From the NCBI GenBank assembly GCA_008704415.1, contig VXIS01000379.1:1-42799 (forward strand): DNA of 42,799 bases. The letters run 5' to 3'. The stretch is from Sphaerosporella brunnea. Its lineage: Eukaryota > Ascomycota > Pezizomycetes > Pezizales > Pyronemataceae. Under the pieces are notes generated by a model. That model did no database searches. It saw only the letters and a program-made list of their open reading frames with translations, and was not told the DNA's origin. A program made the translations under genes and the position numbers. The first letter of the stretch is position 1. Every line of letters begins with the position of its first letter. Of this stretch, positions 1 through 10,786 are shown in pieces.

Positions 1-601
1 TACAGCAAAGCGAGCATACGGGAAATCCGGACATTTTTTCTGCCACCACACCGGCTGCGTGGGTGATTAGTTGTGATCGTGGGGCGCATGGTGGAGCGGA
101 GCAGTGGAGCAGCGTAGTGACCGTTGAATCGACGAGTGCTGGCTGTGAATCGACGTCCGCAGAAATCTGCCGTGCCTCGACCACCCGGCTTCACTACCCC
201 CCTATACATACAGCAAAGCGAGCGTACGCGGAAATCCGGACATTTTTCCACCGGCTGCGTGGGTGATTTGTTGTGATCGTTGAAGCTACGAGTGCTGGCT
301 GTGGATCAACGTCCTCGGAATCTGCCCTGCCTCTACCACCTGCAACCTCTCTACCACCCGTCATGTGCCCTCTATACATACAGCAATGCGAAATCCGGAC
401 ATTTTTCCACCACCGCACCGGCTGAGTAAGTGATTTGTTGTGATCGTGGGGTGCATGGTGGAGCGGAGCCGTGGAGGAGCGTAGTGGTAGGTGGTAGAAT
501 CCGCGTTGGATCTGTACGAGTGCTGGCTGTGAATCAACGCGTATTCAGAAATCTGCCCTGCCTCTGCCACCTGCAACCTCCCTCCACCCGTCATCTGCCC
601 T
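1..601 (+). repeat. satellite A array, block 1
   Basis: About three degenerate copies of a tandem unit. Each copy shows the same ordered landmarks on the plus strand: AGCAAAGCGAGCGTACGG, then ATCCGGACATTTTT, a CACCGGCTG motif, GTGATCGTG, GGAGCGGAGCCGTGGAG, TCTACGAGTGCTGGCTGTGAA and AATCTGCCCTGCCTC. The AGCAAAGCGAGCG landmark recurs near 3, 209 and 382 here. Short ORFs occur on both strands of every unit because stop codons happen to be sparse in the consensus; I do not regard them as genes. The window begins inside the array, so the true left end is not visible. Confidence 0.9.
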
Positions 602-609
602 CTGTACAT

Positions 610-946
610 CAGTGTTCCTAATAGCCGGCCCAAAAAGCCCGGCTGTGCGGGCGGGCTGCCAAAAGGCAACAGCCCGGCTGTCTCAAAATCACGACGCGCT
701 GGCTGGCGGGCTGTCGGGCTGCCAAGGACTTTCCACTGAGGTGAACATGTCATACAGCCATCAGTTTGACCTAGTTACGCCGTAAACTGAAGAAACGGAA
801 AAGTGTTTCTGTGTAGCGGTTGCTCCATTCCCAATAGCGCATGATCCGCTGAAAGCCCGCCAGCCAGCCCGACGTGGGCTGCAGCCCAAACAGCCCGCCC
901 GTTTTTTCGATCGGCCCGACGGGCGGGCTGGCTAATAGAAACACTG
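610..946. mobile_element. hAT-type MITE, copy 1
   Basis: A 337-bp nonautonomous DNA element with terminal inverted repeats: the left end begins CAGTGTTCCTAATAGCC and the right end read in reverse begins CAGTGTTTCTATTAGCC. It is flanked by a perfect 8-bp target duplication CTGTACAT (602-609 and 947-954), and that octamer is satellite A sequence, so the insertion point is exact. The interior is rich in GCCCG/CGGGC motifs with no coding capacity. The 8-bp duplication and CAGTG end are features of the hAT superfamily. A second copy lies at 37274-37612. Confidence 0.88.
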
Positions 947-954
947 CTGTACAT

Positions 955-3067
955 ACAGCAAAGCGACCGTACGGGAAACCCGGACATTTTTCTACCACCG
1001 CACCGGCTGAGTGGGTGAGTGATCGGTTATGATTGCGCGGCGCATGGTGGAGCGGAGCCGTGGAGCAGCATGTGGCAGGTGATGGAAGATATAATCCGCG
1101 TTGAATCTACGAGTGCTGGCTGTGAATCGACGTCTGCAGAAATCTGTCCTGCCTCTGCCACTCGCAACCTGTCATCTGCCCCCGGTACATACAGCAAAGC
1201 GAGCTAACGGGGAAATCCGGACATTTTTCCACCGCCGCACCGGCTGTGTGGGTGAGTGGGTGATTAGTTGTGATTGTGCGGCGCATTTTGGATCTGCAGT
1301 GAAGTCATGGAGGAGGAGCGTAGTGGCAGGTGATGGAAGGTGGAATCCGCGTTGAATCTACAAGTGCTGGCTGTGAATCAACGTCCGCAGAAATCTGCCC
1401 TGCCTGCCACCGGCAACCTCCCACCACCCGGCTTCGCCCCTATGCATACAGCAAAGTGAGCGTACGGGAAAACGTGGACATTTTTCCTGCCACCGCACTG
1501 GCTGCGTGGGTGATTGTGTGGAGCATTTTGGATCTGCAGCGGAGCCGGGGAGGAGCGTGGTGGCTGTTGAATCGGCACGAGTGCTGGCTGTGAATCAACG
1601 TCCGCAGAAATCTGCCGTGCCTCTACCGCCCGCAACCTTCCAACCACGCGTCATCTCCCCTCTGTAAATACAGCAAAGCGAGCGTACGGGACATCCGGAC
1701 ATTTTTCATAACACCGCACCGGCTGCGTGGGTGATTAGTTGTGATCGTGTGGCGCATTGTGAGCCGTGGAGGAGCGTAGTGGCAGGTGATAATCCGCGTT
1801 GAATCTACGAGTACTGGCTGTGAATAGACGACTTGGAAATCTGCCCTGCCTCTGCCACCTGCAACCGCTCCACCACCTGGCTTCACTACCCCGCCTATAC
1901 ATACAGCAAAACGAGCGTACGGGAAATCCGGACATTTTTCCACCACCGCACCGGCTGCGTGGGTGAGTGAGTGATGGGCTGTGATCGTGTGGCGCATTGT
2001 GAAGCGGAGCCGTGGAGGAGCGAAGTGCCAGATGATGGAATGCCCGTTGAATTTACGAGTGCTGGCTGTGAATCAACCTCCTGGAAATCTGCCCTGCCTC
2101 TGCCACACGCAACCGCTCCACCACCAGGCTTCGCCCCTGTGCATGCAGCAATGCGAAATCCGGACATTTTTCCACCACCGACTGAGTGGGTGAGTGATCG
2201 GCTGTGATCGCGTGGATCGGAGCCGTGGAGGAGCCTAGTGGCGGGTGATGGAATGCGGTGAATCTACAAGTGCTGGCTGTGAATTGACGCGAGACTTCGT
2301 CCTCGGAAATCTGCCCTGCCTCTACCAGCCGCAACCTTCCAACCACCCGACTGCACTACCCCCTATACATACAGCAAAGCGAGCGTACGGGGAAATTCTG
2401 AGCATTTTTCCACCACCGCACCGGCTGTGTGGGTGAGTGATCCGCTGTGATCGTGTAGCGCATTGTGGAGCGCAGCCGTGGAGGAGCTTAGTGGCAGGTG
2501 ATGGAATGCGTTGAATCTACGAGTGCTGGCTGTGAATCAACGCGACTTCTTCGTTCGAAGAAATCTGCTCTGCCTCTGCCACCTGCAACCTCTCTACCGC
2601 CCGGCTTCGCCCCTATGCATCCAGCAGAGCGAGCGTACGCGGAAATCCGGACATTTTTTCTGCCACCGCACCGGCTGCGTGGGTGATTAGTTGTGACTCT
2701 GCGGCGCATTTTGGATCTGCAGCGAAGCCATGGATGGAGGAGCGAAGTGGCAGGTGATGGAATGCGTTGAATCTACGAGTGCTGGCTGTGGATCAACGTC
2801 CGCGGAAATCTGCACTGCCTCTACCACCACCTTCCAACCACCCGTGTCCCTGTCTATATATATACAGAGGAAAGTGAGTGTACGGTGGCGCAACTGGACA
2901 TTTTTCCACCACCGCACCGGCTGCGTGAGTGATTAGTTGTGATTGCGCGGCGCATTGTGGAGCGGAGCCGTGGAGGCGCGTAGTGGTTGTTGAATCTGTA
3001 CGAGTGCTGGCTGTGAATCAACGTCCGCAGAAATCTGCCCTGCCTGTACCAGCCGCAACCTCTCTAC
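955..3067 (+). repeat. satellite A array, block 2
   Basis: Roughly nine tandem copies of satellite A in plus orientation. The AGCAAAGCGAGCG landmark recurs near 957, 1190, 1446, 1670, 1902, 2145, 2370, 2622 and 2868, giving spacings of about 224-256 bp. Copies differ by substitutions and small indels, for example with or without the GGATCTGCAG segment. The left limit of the giant palindrome falls inside this block near 1821. No gene is supported. Confidence 0.9.
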
Positions 3068-3901
3068 CAGTGCTGGACACAAGCCGAGCCGAGCCGAGCC
3101 ATGAGGAAGGCTCGAGCCAGCTCGGCTTGTTAGAACATGGGCTCGTCAAGCCGAGCCGAGCCTGAAAAGCTCGAGCTTTGGCTCGAGCTTATGATGTACG
3201 AGCCGGTAAATAAGAGGTTGCACACTGTGACATTAGAGACGTCGCTATACTAGTATATATACGACAGATCTGATCCGGAATCAAAGCCTTCTAGCTCAGA
3301 TTCCTCAGCTGCGTCCATGCCCTCGGCGTTGCCGTCGTCGCCATCGTCCGGATGCTCCTGGCCATCACCATATCCAGCATTGCCAACACCATGGGCACCA
3401 TCCTCACGTTGGTTCCAGCTAGGGTGGTCTGATTCGGAGTGACCCGTGCTGTGACCGGCCGCTCTACCTTCGCCCTGCATGGTCTCACTCTGACCGGCCG
3501 CCGAGCCTCGCTCTCTCTCCCGCATCCTCATCCTTGCAACTGAAAGCATCCTCAACCTCTCTCTGTCCATCGGCGGTATCCCTGCTGTTTGTAGAATTAT
3601 TATTGATGCTGTGAAGGTCCCAGTCATCGAGGCTCTTATAATTAAGCCAGCTTTTGAGCAGTGAAACTGAACTGCTGGAATTCCACAGAATGTCCTCGAT
3701 CAAACGGCACTTTTCATTTGCGCCCTGCCGACGGGATGTCTCCCCCTACCTAGTTAGCCAAAACAAAAGGCTCGAGCAAAAGCTCGGCTCGTCAGGCAAC
3801 AGGCTCGAGCCGGCTCGGCTCGCCGAAGGGTCACGCTTCGCTCGGCTCTGCTCGAGGCTCGAGCCTTTAGCTCGAGCCGGCTCGGCTTATGTCCATCACT
3901 A
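3068..3901. mobile_element. hAT-like nonautonomous element, left-arm copy
   Basis: A non-satellite island of 834 bp. The left end reads CAGTGCTGGACACAAGCCG and the right end in reverse reads TAGTGATGGACATAAGCCG, a terminal inverted repeat of about 24 bp with three differences. Both subterminal regions (3080-3205 and 3765-3895) are packed with GAGCCGAGCC and GGCTCGAGC motifs in both orientations, as in subterminal transposase-binding arrays. I could not find a clear 8-bp target duplication. The interior holds only a weak minus-strand ORF (3250-3627) with an acidic C-terminus. hAT assignment is by end motif and architecture only. Confidence 0.6.
3250..3627 (-). pseudogene. hypothetical ORF inside hAT-like element
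   Basis: A 125-codon minus-strand frame within the 834-bp element. It has an Arg/Met/Glu-rich middle (RMRMRERERG) and a strongly acidic C-terminal third rich in Asp, Glu and Gly, ending in SDLSYIY. No transposase signature (hAT dimerisation domain, BED finger, catalytic residues) is visible. An overlapping minus frame, 3485-3703, begins with a Ser-rich and Asn-rich segment. The mirror copy in the right arm (8235-8645, plus strand) changes frame through small indels, which argues against an active gene. It may be a degraded exon of the parental transposon. I do not recognise it. Confidence 0.2.
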
Positions 3902-4713
3902 CGACTGAGTGAGTTAGTGAGTGATCGGCTGTGATTGCGCGGCGCATTTTGGATCTGCAGCGGAGCAGTGGAGGAGCGAAGTGCCAGGTGATGGAATACC
4001 CGTTGAATCTGCAGCGGAGCCGTCGAGGAGCGTAGTGCCAGGTGATGGAATGCCCGTTGAATCTACGAGTGCTGGCGGTGAATCGACGTCCGCAGAAATC
4101 TGCCGTGCCTCTGCCACCACTACCCCCCGTGTCCTTATCTGTTTATACATACAGCAAAGCGAGTGTAGGCGGAAATCCAGAGATTTTACTATTTTCCTAC
4201 CACCGCACTGGCTGCGTGGGTGAGTGATTAGTTGTGATCGTGTGGCGCATTGTGGAGTGCAGCCATGGAGCAGCGAAGTGGCCGTTGAATCGGTAAGAGT
4301 GCTGGCTGTGAATCAACGTCCTCGAGAATCTGCCGTGCCTCTACCACCCGGCTTCACTACCCCCCGTGTCCCTGTCTATTTATACAGACAGCAAAGTGAG
4401 CGTGCGGGGAAATCCAGACATTTTTTCTACCACCCACTGAGTGGGTGAGTGATTAGTTGTGATCGGCTGTGATTGAGCGGCGCATGGTGGAGCGCAGCAG
4501 TGGAGGTGTGAAGTGGCATGATGGAATGCCCGTTGAATCTACGAGTGCTGGCTGTGAATCAATGTCCTCGGAAATCTGCCCTGCCTGCAACCTCCCACCA
4601 CCTGGCTTCGCCCCTATGCATACAGCAAAGCGAGCGTAAGGGAAATCCGGACATTTTTCTTGCCACCGCACCGGCTGCGTCAGTGATTTGTTGCGATCGT
4701 GTGGCGCATTTTG
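3902..4713 (+). repeat. satellite A array, block 3
   Basis: About three and a half satellite A units in plus orientation, resuming after the hAT-like element. The first part carries a local partial duplication: GAGGAGCGAAGTGCCAGGTG followed by GATGGAAT occurs twice about 57 bp apart (3972 and 4025). The block ends in CATTTTG (4707-4713), the target duplication of the SINE-like insert. No gene. Confidence 0.88.
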
Positions 4714-4853
4714 TGTCGGTTGTTTCCATTTCTGGCCGGGGGCGGTCTAGCTCAAGCTCCGCTGCCGGCCTCCGCACTCATCTTAAGTAGCTGTGTTTGC
4801 TGCCGTTCTGCTTGCTCTGCAGTTAGTCCCTTCTTTCGGTCAAAATCATCCAA
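4714..4853 (+). mobile_element. SINE-like short element, left-arm copy
   Basis: A 140-bp insert breaking a satellite unit between two copies of CATTTTG (4707-4713 and 4854-4860), so it has a 7-bp target duplication. It begins TGTCGGTTGTTTCC, contains GGTCTAGCTCAAGCTCCGC, then the motif CTTAAGTAGCTGTGTTT and CTGCCGTTCTGCTTGCTC, and ends near TCGGTCAAAATCATCCAA. It has no terminal inverted repeat and no ORF. Related copies lie at 10587-10786 and 37890-38086, with the mirror copy at 7083-7222. I see no convincing Pol III A or B box, so SINE-like describes size and behaviour only. Confidence 0.6.
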
Positions 4854-5968
4854 CATTTTGGATCTGCAGCGGAGCCGTGGAGGAGCGTAGTGGCATGATG
4901 GAATGCACGTTGGATCTACGAGTGCTGGCTGTGAATCAACGCGTTCTCGTAAATCTGCCCTGCCCCTCTGCCACACGCAACCTCCCACCACCCGGCCTCG
5001 CCCCTATGCATACAGCGTACGGGAAATCAGGACATTTTTCCACCCCCGCAGCAGCAGAGTGGGTGAGTGATCGGCTGTGATCGTGTGGCGCATTGTGGAT
5101 CTGCAGCGGAGCAGTGGAGGAGCGAAGTGCCAGGTGATGGAATACCCGTTGAATCTACGAGTGCTGGCTGTGAATCGACGCGTTCTCGGAAATCTGCCCT
5201 GCCTCTACCACCCGCAACCCGGCTTCGCCCCTATACAGACAGCAAAGCGAGCGTACGGCATTTTTCCACCACCGCACCGGCTGAGTGGGTGGGCGGGTGA
5301 TCGGCTGTGATCGTGTGGCGCATTGTGGAGCGGAGCCGTGGAGAAGCGAAGTGGCAGATGATGGAATGCACGGTACCAGTGCTGGCTGTAAATCAACGCG
5401 ACTTCTTCGTCCTCGGAAATCCTGGACATTTTTCCACCACCACACCGGCTGAGTGGGTGGGTGATCAACTGTGATCGTGTGGCGCATGTTGGATCTGCAG
5501 TGAAGTCATGGAGGAGGAGCGTCGTGGCAGGTGATGGAATCTATGAGTGCTGGCTGTGAATCAACGTCCTCGGAAATCTGCCCTGCCTCTCCACCCGTCA
5601 TCTACCTCTACATACAGCAAAGCGAGCGTACGGGAAAACCTGAACATTTTACTGATTTCCTACCACCGCAACGGCTGCGTGAGTGAGTGAGTGATTTGTT
5701 GTGAGCGTGTGACGCCTTTTGGATCTGCAGCGGGTCGTGGAGGAGCATGAGGCAGGTGATGGAATGCGCGTTGAATCTACGAGTGCTGGCTGTGAATCGA
5801 CGTCCCCAGAATCCGCCCTGCCTGCCACCTGCAACCTGCAACCGCTCCGCCACCCGTCATCTGCCCTCCATGCATACAGCAAAGCAAAATCCGGACATTT
5901 TTCCTGCCACCCATTGAGTTAGTGAGTGATCGGCTGTGATTGGCTCTGGGCGTGTGGCACATTTTGGA
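4854..5968 (+). repeat. satellite A array, block 4
   Basis: About five units of satellite A in plus orientation up to the palindrome centre. Some units are shortened, for example the one ending near 5420, which jumps from CCTCGGAAATCC straight to TGGACATTTTTCC. The last unit runs into GGCGTGTGGCACATTTTGGA, where the sequence turns back on itself. No gene. Confidence 0.88.
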
Positions 5969-5969
5969 G

Positions 5970-7082
5970 TCCAAAATGTGCCACACGCCCAGAGCCAATC
6001 ACAGCCGATCACTCACTAACTCAATGGGTGGCAGGAAAAATGTCCGGATTTTGCTTTGCTGTATGCATGGAGGGCAGATGACGGGTGGCGGAGCGGTTGC
6101 AGGTTGCAGGTGGCAGGCAGGGCGGATTCTGGGGACGTCGATTCACAGCCAGCACTCGTAGATTCAACGCGCATTCCATCACCTGCCTCATGCTCCTCCA
6201 CGCCCGCTGCAGATCCAAAAGGCGTCACACGCTCACAACAAATCACTCACTCACTCACGCAGCCGTTGCGGTGGTAGGAAATCAGTAAAATGTTCAGGTT
6301 TTCCCGTACGCTCGCTTTGCTGTATGTAGAGGTAGATGACGGGTGGAGAGGCAGGGCAGATTTCCGAGGACGTTGATTCACAGCCAGCACTCATAGATTC
6401 CATCACCTGCCACGACGCTCCTCCTCCATGACTTCACTGCAGATCCAACATGCGCCACACGATCACAGTTGATCACCCACCCACTCAGCCGGTGTGGGTG
6501 GTGGAAAAATGTCCAGGATTTCCGAGGACGAAGAAGTCGCGTTGATTACAGCCAGCACTGGTACCGTGCATTCCATCATCTGCCACTTCGCTTCTCCACG
6601 GCTCCGCTCCACATGCGCCACACGATCACAGCCGATCACCCGCCCACCCACTCAGCCGGTGCGGTGGTGGAAAAATGCCGTACGCTCGCTTTGCTGTCTG
6701 TATAGGGGCGAAGCCGGGTTGCGGGTGGTAGAGGGCAGGGCAGATTTCCGAGAACGCGTCGATTCACAGCCAGCACTCGTAGATTCAACGGGTATTCCAT
6801 CACCTGGCACTTCGCTCCTCCACTGCTCCGCTGCAGATCCACAATGCGCCACACGATCACAGCCGATCACTCACCCACTCTGCTGCTGCGGGGGTGGAAA
6901 AATGTCCTGATTTCCCGTACGCTGTATGCATAGGGGGCGAGGCCGGGTGGTGGGAGGTTGCGTGTGGCAGAGGGGCAGGGCAGATTTACGAGAACGCGTT
7001 GATTCACAGCCAGCACTCGTAGATCCAACGTGCATTCCATCATGCACTACGCTCCTCCACGGCTCCGCTGCAGATCCAAATG
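5970..7082 (-). repeat. satellite A array, block 5 (mirror of block 4)
   Basis: Reverse-complement copy of 4854-5968. From here to 32545 every satellite A unit is in minus orientation, reading on the plus strand GCCGATCACTCAC, GTGCGGTGGTGGAAAAATG, CGTACGCTCGCTTTGCTG, TGTATGCATAGGGGCG, GGCAGAGGCAGGGCAGATTT and TTCACAGCCAGCACTCGTAG. Small departures from block 4 include loss of one A in the acgacccg segment and AAAA to AAA at 7078-7080. Confidence 0.88.
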
Positions 7083-7222
7083 TTGGATGATTTTGACCGA
7101 AAGAAGGGACTAACTGCAGAGCAAGCAGAACGGCAGCAAACACAGCTACTTAAGATGAGTGCGGAGGCCGGCAGCGGAGCTTGAGCTAGACCGCCCCCGG
7201 CCAGAAATGGAAACAACCGACA
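7083..7222 (-). mobile_element. SINE-like short element, right-arm copy
   Basis: Mirror copy of 4714-4853 within the right palindrome arm, bounded by CAAATG and CAAAATG. It was presumably copied together with the arm rather than inserted independently, since the position and flanks match exactly. Confidence 0.6.
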
Positions 7223-8036
7223 CAAAATGCGCCACACGATCGCAACAAATCACTGACGCAGCCGGTGCGGTGGCAAGAAAAATGTCCGGATTTCCCTTAC
7301 GCTCGCTTTGCTGTATGCATAGGGGCGAAGCCAGGTGGTGGGAGGTTGCAGGCAGGGCAGATTTCCGAGGACATTGATTCACAGCCAGCACTCGTAGATT
7401 CAACGGGCATTCCATCATGCCACTTCACACCTCCACTGCTGCGCTCCACCATGCGCCGCTCAATCACAGCCGATCACAACTAATCACTCACCCACTCAGT
7501 GGGTGGTAGAAAAAAGTGTCTGGATTTCCCCGCACGCTCACTTTGCTGTCTGTATAAATAGACAGGGACACGGGGGGTAGTGAAGCCGGGTGGTAGAGGC
7601 ACGGCAGATTCTCGAGACGTTTGATTCACAGCCAGCACTCTTACCGATTCAACGGCCACTTCGCTGCTCCATGGCTGCACTCCACAATGCGCCACACGAT
7701 CACAACTAATCACTCACCCACGCAGCCAGTGCGGTGGTAGGAAAATAGTAAAATCTCTGGATTTCCGCCTACACTCGCTTTGCTGTATGTATAAACAGAT
7801 AAGGACACGGGGGGGTAGTGGTGGCAGAGGCACGGCAGATTTCTGCGGACGTCGATTCACCGCCAGCACTCGTAGATTCAACGGGCATTCCATCACCTGG
7901 CACTACGCTCCTCGACGGCTCCGCTGCAGATTCAACGGGTATTCCATCACCTGGCACTTCGCTCCTCCACTGCTCCGCTGCAGATCCAAAATGCGCCGCG
8001 CAATCACAGCCGATCACTCACTAACTCACTCAGTCG
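7223..8036 (-). repeat. satellite A array, block 6 (mirror of block 3)
   Basis: Reverse-complement copy of 3902-4713. It contains homopolymer-type differences from the left arm, for example at 7511-7520 and 7612-7622. No gene. Confidence 0.88.
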
Positions 8037-8868
8037 TAGTGATGGACATAAGCCGAGCCGGCTCGAGCTAAAGGCTCGAGCCTCGAGCAGAGCCGAGCGA
8101 AGCGTGACCCTTCGGCGAGCCGAGCCGGCTCGAGCCTGTTGCCTGACGAGCCGAGCTTTTGCTCGAGCCTTTTGTTTTGGCTAACTAGGTAGGGGGAGAC
8201 ATCCCGTCGGCAGGGCGCAAATGAAAAGTGCCGTTTGATCGAGGACATTCTGTGGAATTCCAGCAGTTCAGTTTCACTGCTCAAAAGCTGCTTAATTATA
8301 AGAGCCTCGATGACTGGGACCTTCACAGCATCAATAATAATTCTACAAACAGCAGGGATACCGCCGATGGACAGAGAGAGGTTGAGGATGCTTTCAGTTG
8401 CAAGGATGAGGATGCGGGAGAGAGAGCGAGGCTCGGCGGCCGGTCAGAGTGAGACCATGCAGGGCGAAGGTAGAGCGGCCGGTCACAGCCGGGTCCACTC
8501 CGAATCAGACCACCCTAGCTGGAACCAACGTGAGGATGGTGCCCATGGTGTTGGCAATGCTGGATATGGTGATGGCAGGAGCATCCGGACGATGGCGACG
8601 ACGGCAACGCCGAGGGCATGGACGCAGCTGAGGAATCTGAGCTAGAAGGCTTTGATTCCGGATCAGATCTGTCGTATATATACTAGTATAGCGACGTCTC
8701 TAATGTCACAGTGTGCAACCTCTTATTTACCGGCTCGTACATCATAAGCTCGAGCCAAAGCTCGAGCTTTTCAGGCTCGGCTCGGCTTGACGAGCCCATG
8801 TTCTAACAAGCCGAGCTGGCTCGAGCCTTCCTCATGGCTCGGCTCGGCTCGGCTTGTGTCCAGCACTG
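8037..8868. mobile_element. hAT-like nonautonomous element, right-arm copy
   Basis: Mirror copy of 3068-3901 with a few one-base indels, such as CACGGGTCACTCC becoming CCGGGTCCACTCC near 8487 and loss of one C near 8577. These change the frame of the internal ORF. Ends and subterminal GAGCCGAGCC/GGCTCGAGC arrays are preserved. Confidence 0.6.
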
Positions 8869-10586
8869 GTAGAGAGGTTGCGGCTGGTACAGGCAGGGCA
8901 GATTTCTGCGGACGTTGATTCACAGCCAGCACTCGTACAGATTCAACAACCACTACGCGCCTCCACGGCTCCGCTCCACAATGCGCCGCGCAATCACAAC
9001 TAATCCACTCACGCAGCCGGTGCGGTGGTGGAAAAATGTCCAGTTGCGCCACCGTACACTCACTTTCCTCTGTATATATATAGACAGGGACACGGGTGGT
9101 TGGAAGGTGGTGGTAGAGGCAGTGCAGATTTCCGCGGACGTTGATCCACAGCCAGCACTCGTAGATTCAACGCATTCCATCACCTGCCACTTCGCTCCTC
9201 CATCCATGGCTTCGCTGCAGATCCAAAATGCGCCGCAGAGTCACAACTAATCACCCACGCAGCCGGTGCGGTGGCAGAAAAAATGTCCGGATTTCCGCGT
9301 ACGCTCGCTCTGCTGGATGCATAGGGGCGAAGCCGGGCGGTAGAGAGGTTGCAGGTGGCAGAGGCAGAGCAGATTTCTTCGAACGAAGAAGTCGCGTTGA
9401 TTCACAGCCAGCACTCGTAGATTCAACGCATTCCATCACCTGCCACTAAGCTCCTCCACGGCTGCGCTCCACAATGCGCTACACGATCACAGCGGATCAC
9501 TCACCCACACAGCCGGTGCGGTGGTGGAAAAATGCTCAGAATTTCCCCGTACGCTCGCTTTGCTGTATGTTAAGGGGGTAGTGCAGTCGGGTGGTTGGAA
9601 GGTTGCGGCTGGTAGAGGCAGGGCAGATTTCCGAGGACGAAGTCTCGCGTCAATTCACAGCCAGCACTTGTAGATTCACCGCATTCCATCACCCGCCACT
9701 AGGCTCCTCCACGGCTCCGATCCACGCGATCACAGCCGATCACTCACCCACTCAGTCGGTGGTGGAAAAATGTCCGGATTTCGCATTGCTGCATGCACAG
9801 GGGCGAAGCCTGGTGGTGGAGCGGTTGCGTGTGGCAGAGGCAGGGGCAGATTTCCAGGAGGTTGATTCACAGCCAGCACTCGTAAATTCAACGGGCATTC
9901 CATCATCTGGCACTTCGCTCCTCCACGGCTCCGCTTCACAATGCGCCACACGATCACAGCCCATCACTCACTCACCCACGCAGCCGGTGGCGGTGGTGGA
10001 AAAATGTCCGGATTTCCCGTACGCTCGTTTTGCTGTATGTATAGGCGGGGTAGTGAAGCCAGGTGGTGGAGCGGTTGCAGGTGGCAGAGGCAGGGCAGAT
10101 TTCCAAGTCGTCTATTCCAGCACGCTCACTTTGCTGTATGCATAGGGGCGAAGCCGGGCGGTAGAGAGGTTGCAGGTGGCAGAGGCAGAGCAGATTTCTT
10201 CCCACGAAGAAGTCACGTTGATTCACAGCCAGCACTTGTAGATTCAACGCGGATTATATCACCTGCCGCTTCGCTCCTCCACGACTCCAAAATGCGCCAC
10301 ACGCTCAGAGCCGATCACCCACGCAGCCGGTGCGGTGGTGGAAAAATGTTCGGTTGCGCCACCGTACACTCGCTTTCCTCTCTATATATATAGATAGGGA
10401 CACGGGTGGTTAAAAGCCGGGTGGTGGAGAGGTTGCAGTTAGAGGCACGGCAGATTTCTGCGGACGTTATTTAACAGCCAGCGCCCGTGCATATTTAACA
10501 GCCACTTTGCTCCTCCACGGCTCCGCTGCACAATGCGCCACACGATCACAGCCAATCACCTAGCTGGTGCGGTGGTGGAAAATGTC
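8869..10586 (-). repeat. satellite A array, block 7
   Basis: Satellite A in minus orientation; the palindrome arm ends inside it near 10117. Immediately after, at 10118-10400, the units still belong to satellite A but resemble units near 2590-2900 rather than those left of 1821, hinting at a higher-order repeat or a small deletion at the arm boundary. The unit at 10381-10395 carries a TATATATA variant of the TGTATGTATAGG segment. The block ends in AAAATGTC (10579-10586), the target duplication of the next insert. Confidence 0.87.
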
Positions 10587-10786
10587 GTTTGTTTCTTTCT
10601 GTGCAGCACCCGACGGGCGGTCTGGCTCAAGCTTTCGCTGCGCCTCATGCTTTCACCGGCAGCCTGGCTTAAGCTTTCGCCACGCCCCATGCTTTCGCCG
10701 GTGGCCTCAAGCCCTCGCAGTCGTGCCTTAAGTAGCTCTGCTTCTTCTGCTCAGTTTCTAGCTAGTCAAGTTATCTGTCCAATAGA
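10587..10786 (+). mobile_element. SINE-like short element, longer copy
   Basis: A 200-bp insert flanked by AAAATGTC at 10579-10586 and 10787-10794, an 8-bp target duplication in a known satellite context. Its interior repeats a motif of the type GGCTCAAGCTTTCGC three to four times, then CTTAAGTAGCTCTGCTTCTT and CTGCTCAGTTTCTAGC, matching the 3' half of the 140-bp copies. The 5' end (GTTTGTTTCTTTCTGTGC) is diverged. No ORF and no terminal inverted repeat. Confidence 0.58.

Larger units (their letters stand above)
1821..10117. repeat. giant palindrome, ~4.15 kb arms, centre 5969
   Basis: The sequence 1821-5968 recurs as its reverse complement at 5970-10117. At the centre, ATTTTGGA and TCCAAAAT flank a single G at 5969, so there is no spacer. 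Paired landmarks sum to 11936-11938 across the whole length: the hAT-like element (3068-3901 with 8037-8868), the SINE-like insert (4714-4853 with 7083-7222) and each satellite unit. Differences seen are mostly one-base gains or losses in short homopolymers, usually with the right arm departing from the satellite consensus. Beyond 1821 and 10117 both flanks are satellite A but no longer match. This is either a very recent inverted duplication or a fold-back sequencing/assembly artefact; the sequence alone cannot decide. Confidence 0.93.

Noticed and set aside
1821..10117. The giant palindrome as the terminal inverted repeats of one large DNA transposon
   Set aside because: There is no internal unique region; the arms meet at one base and consist of satellite plus insertions, with no target duplication at the outer limits.
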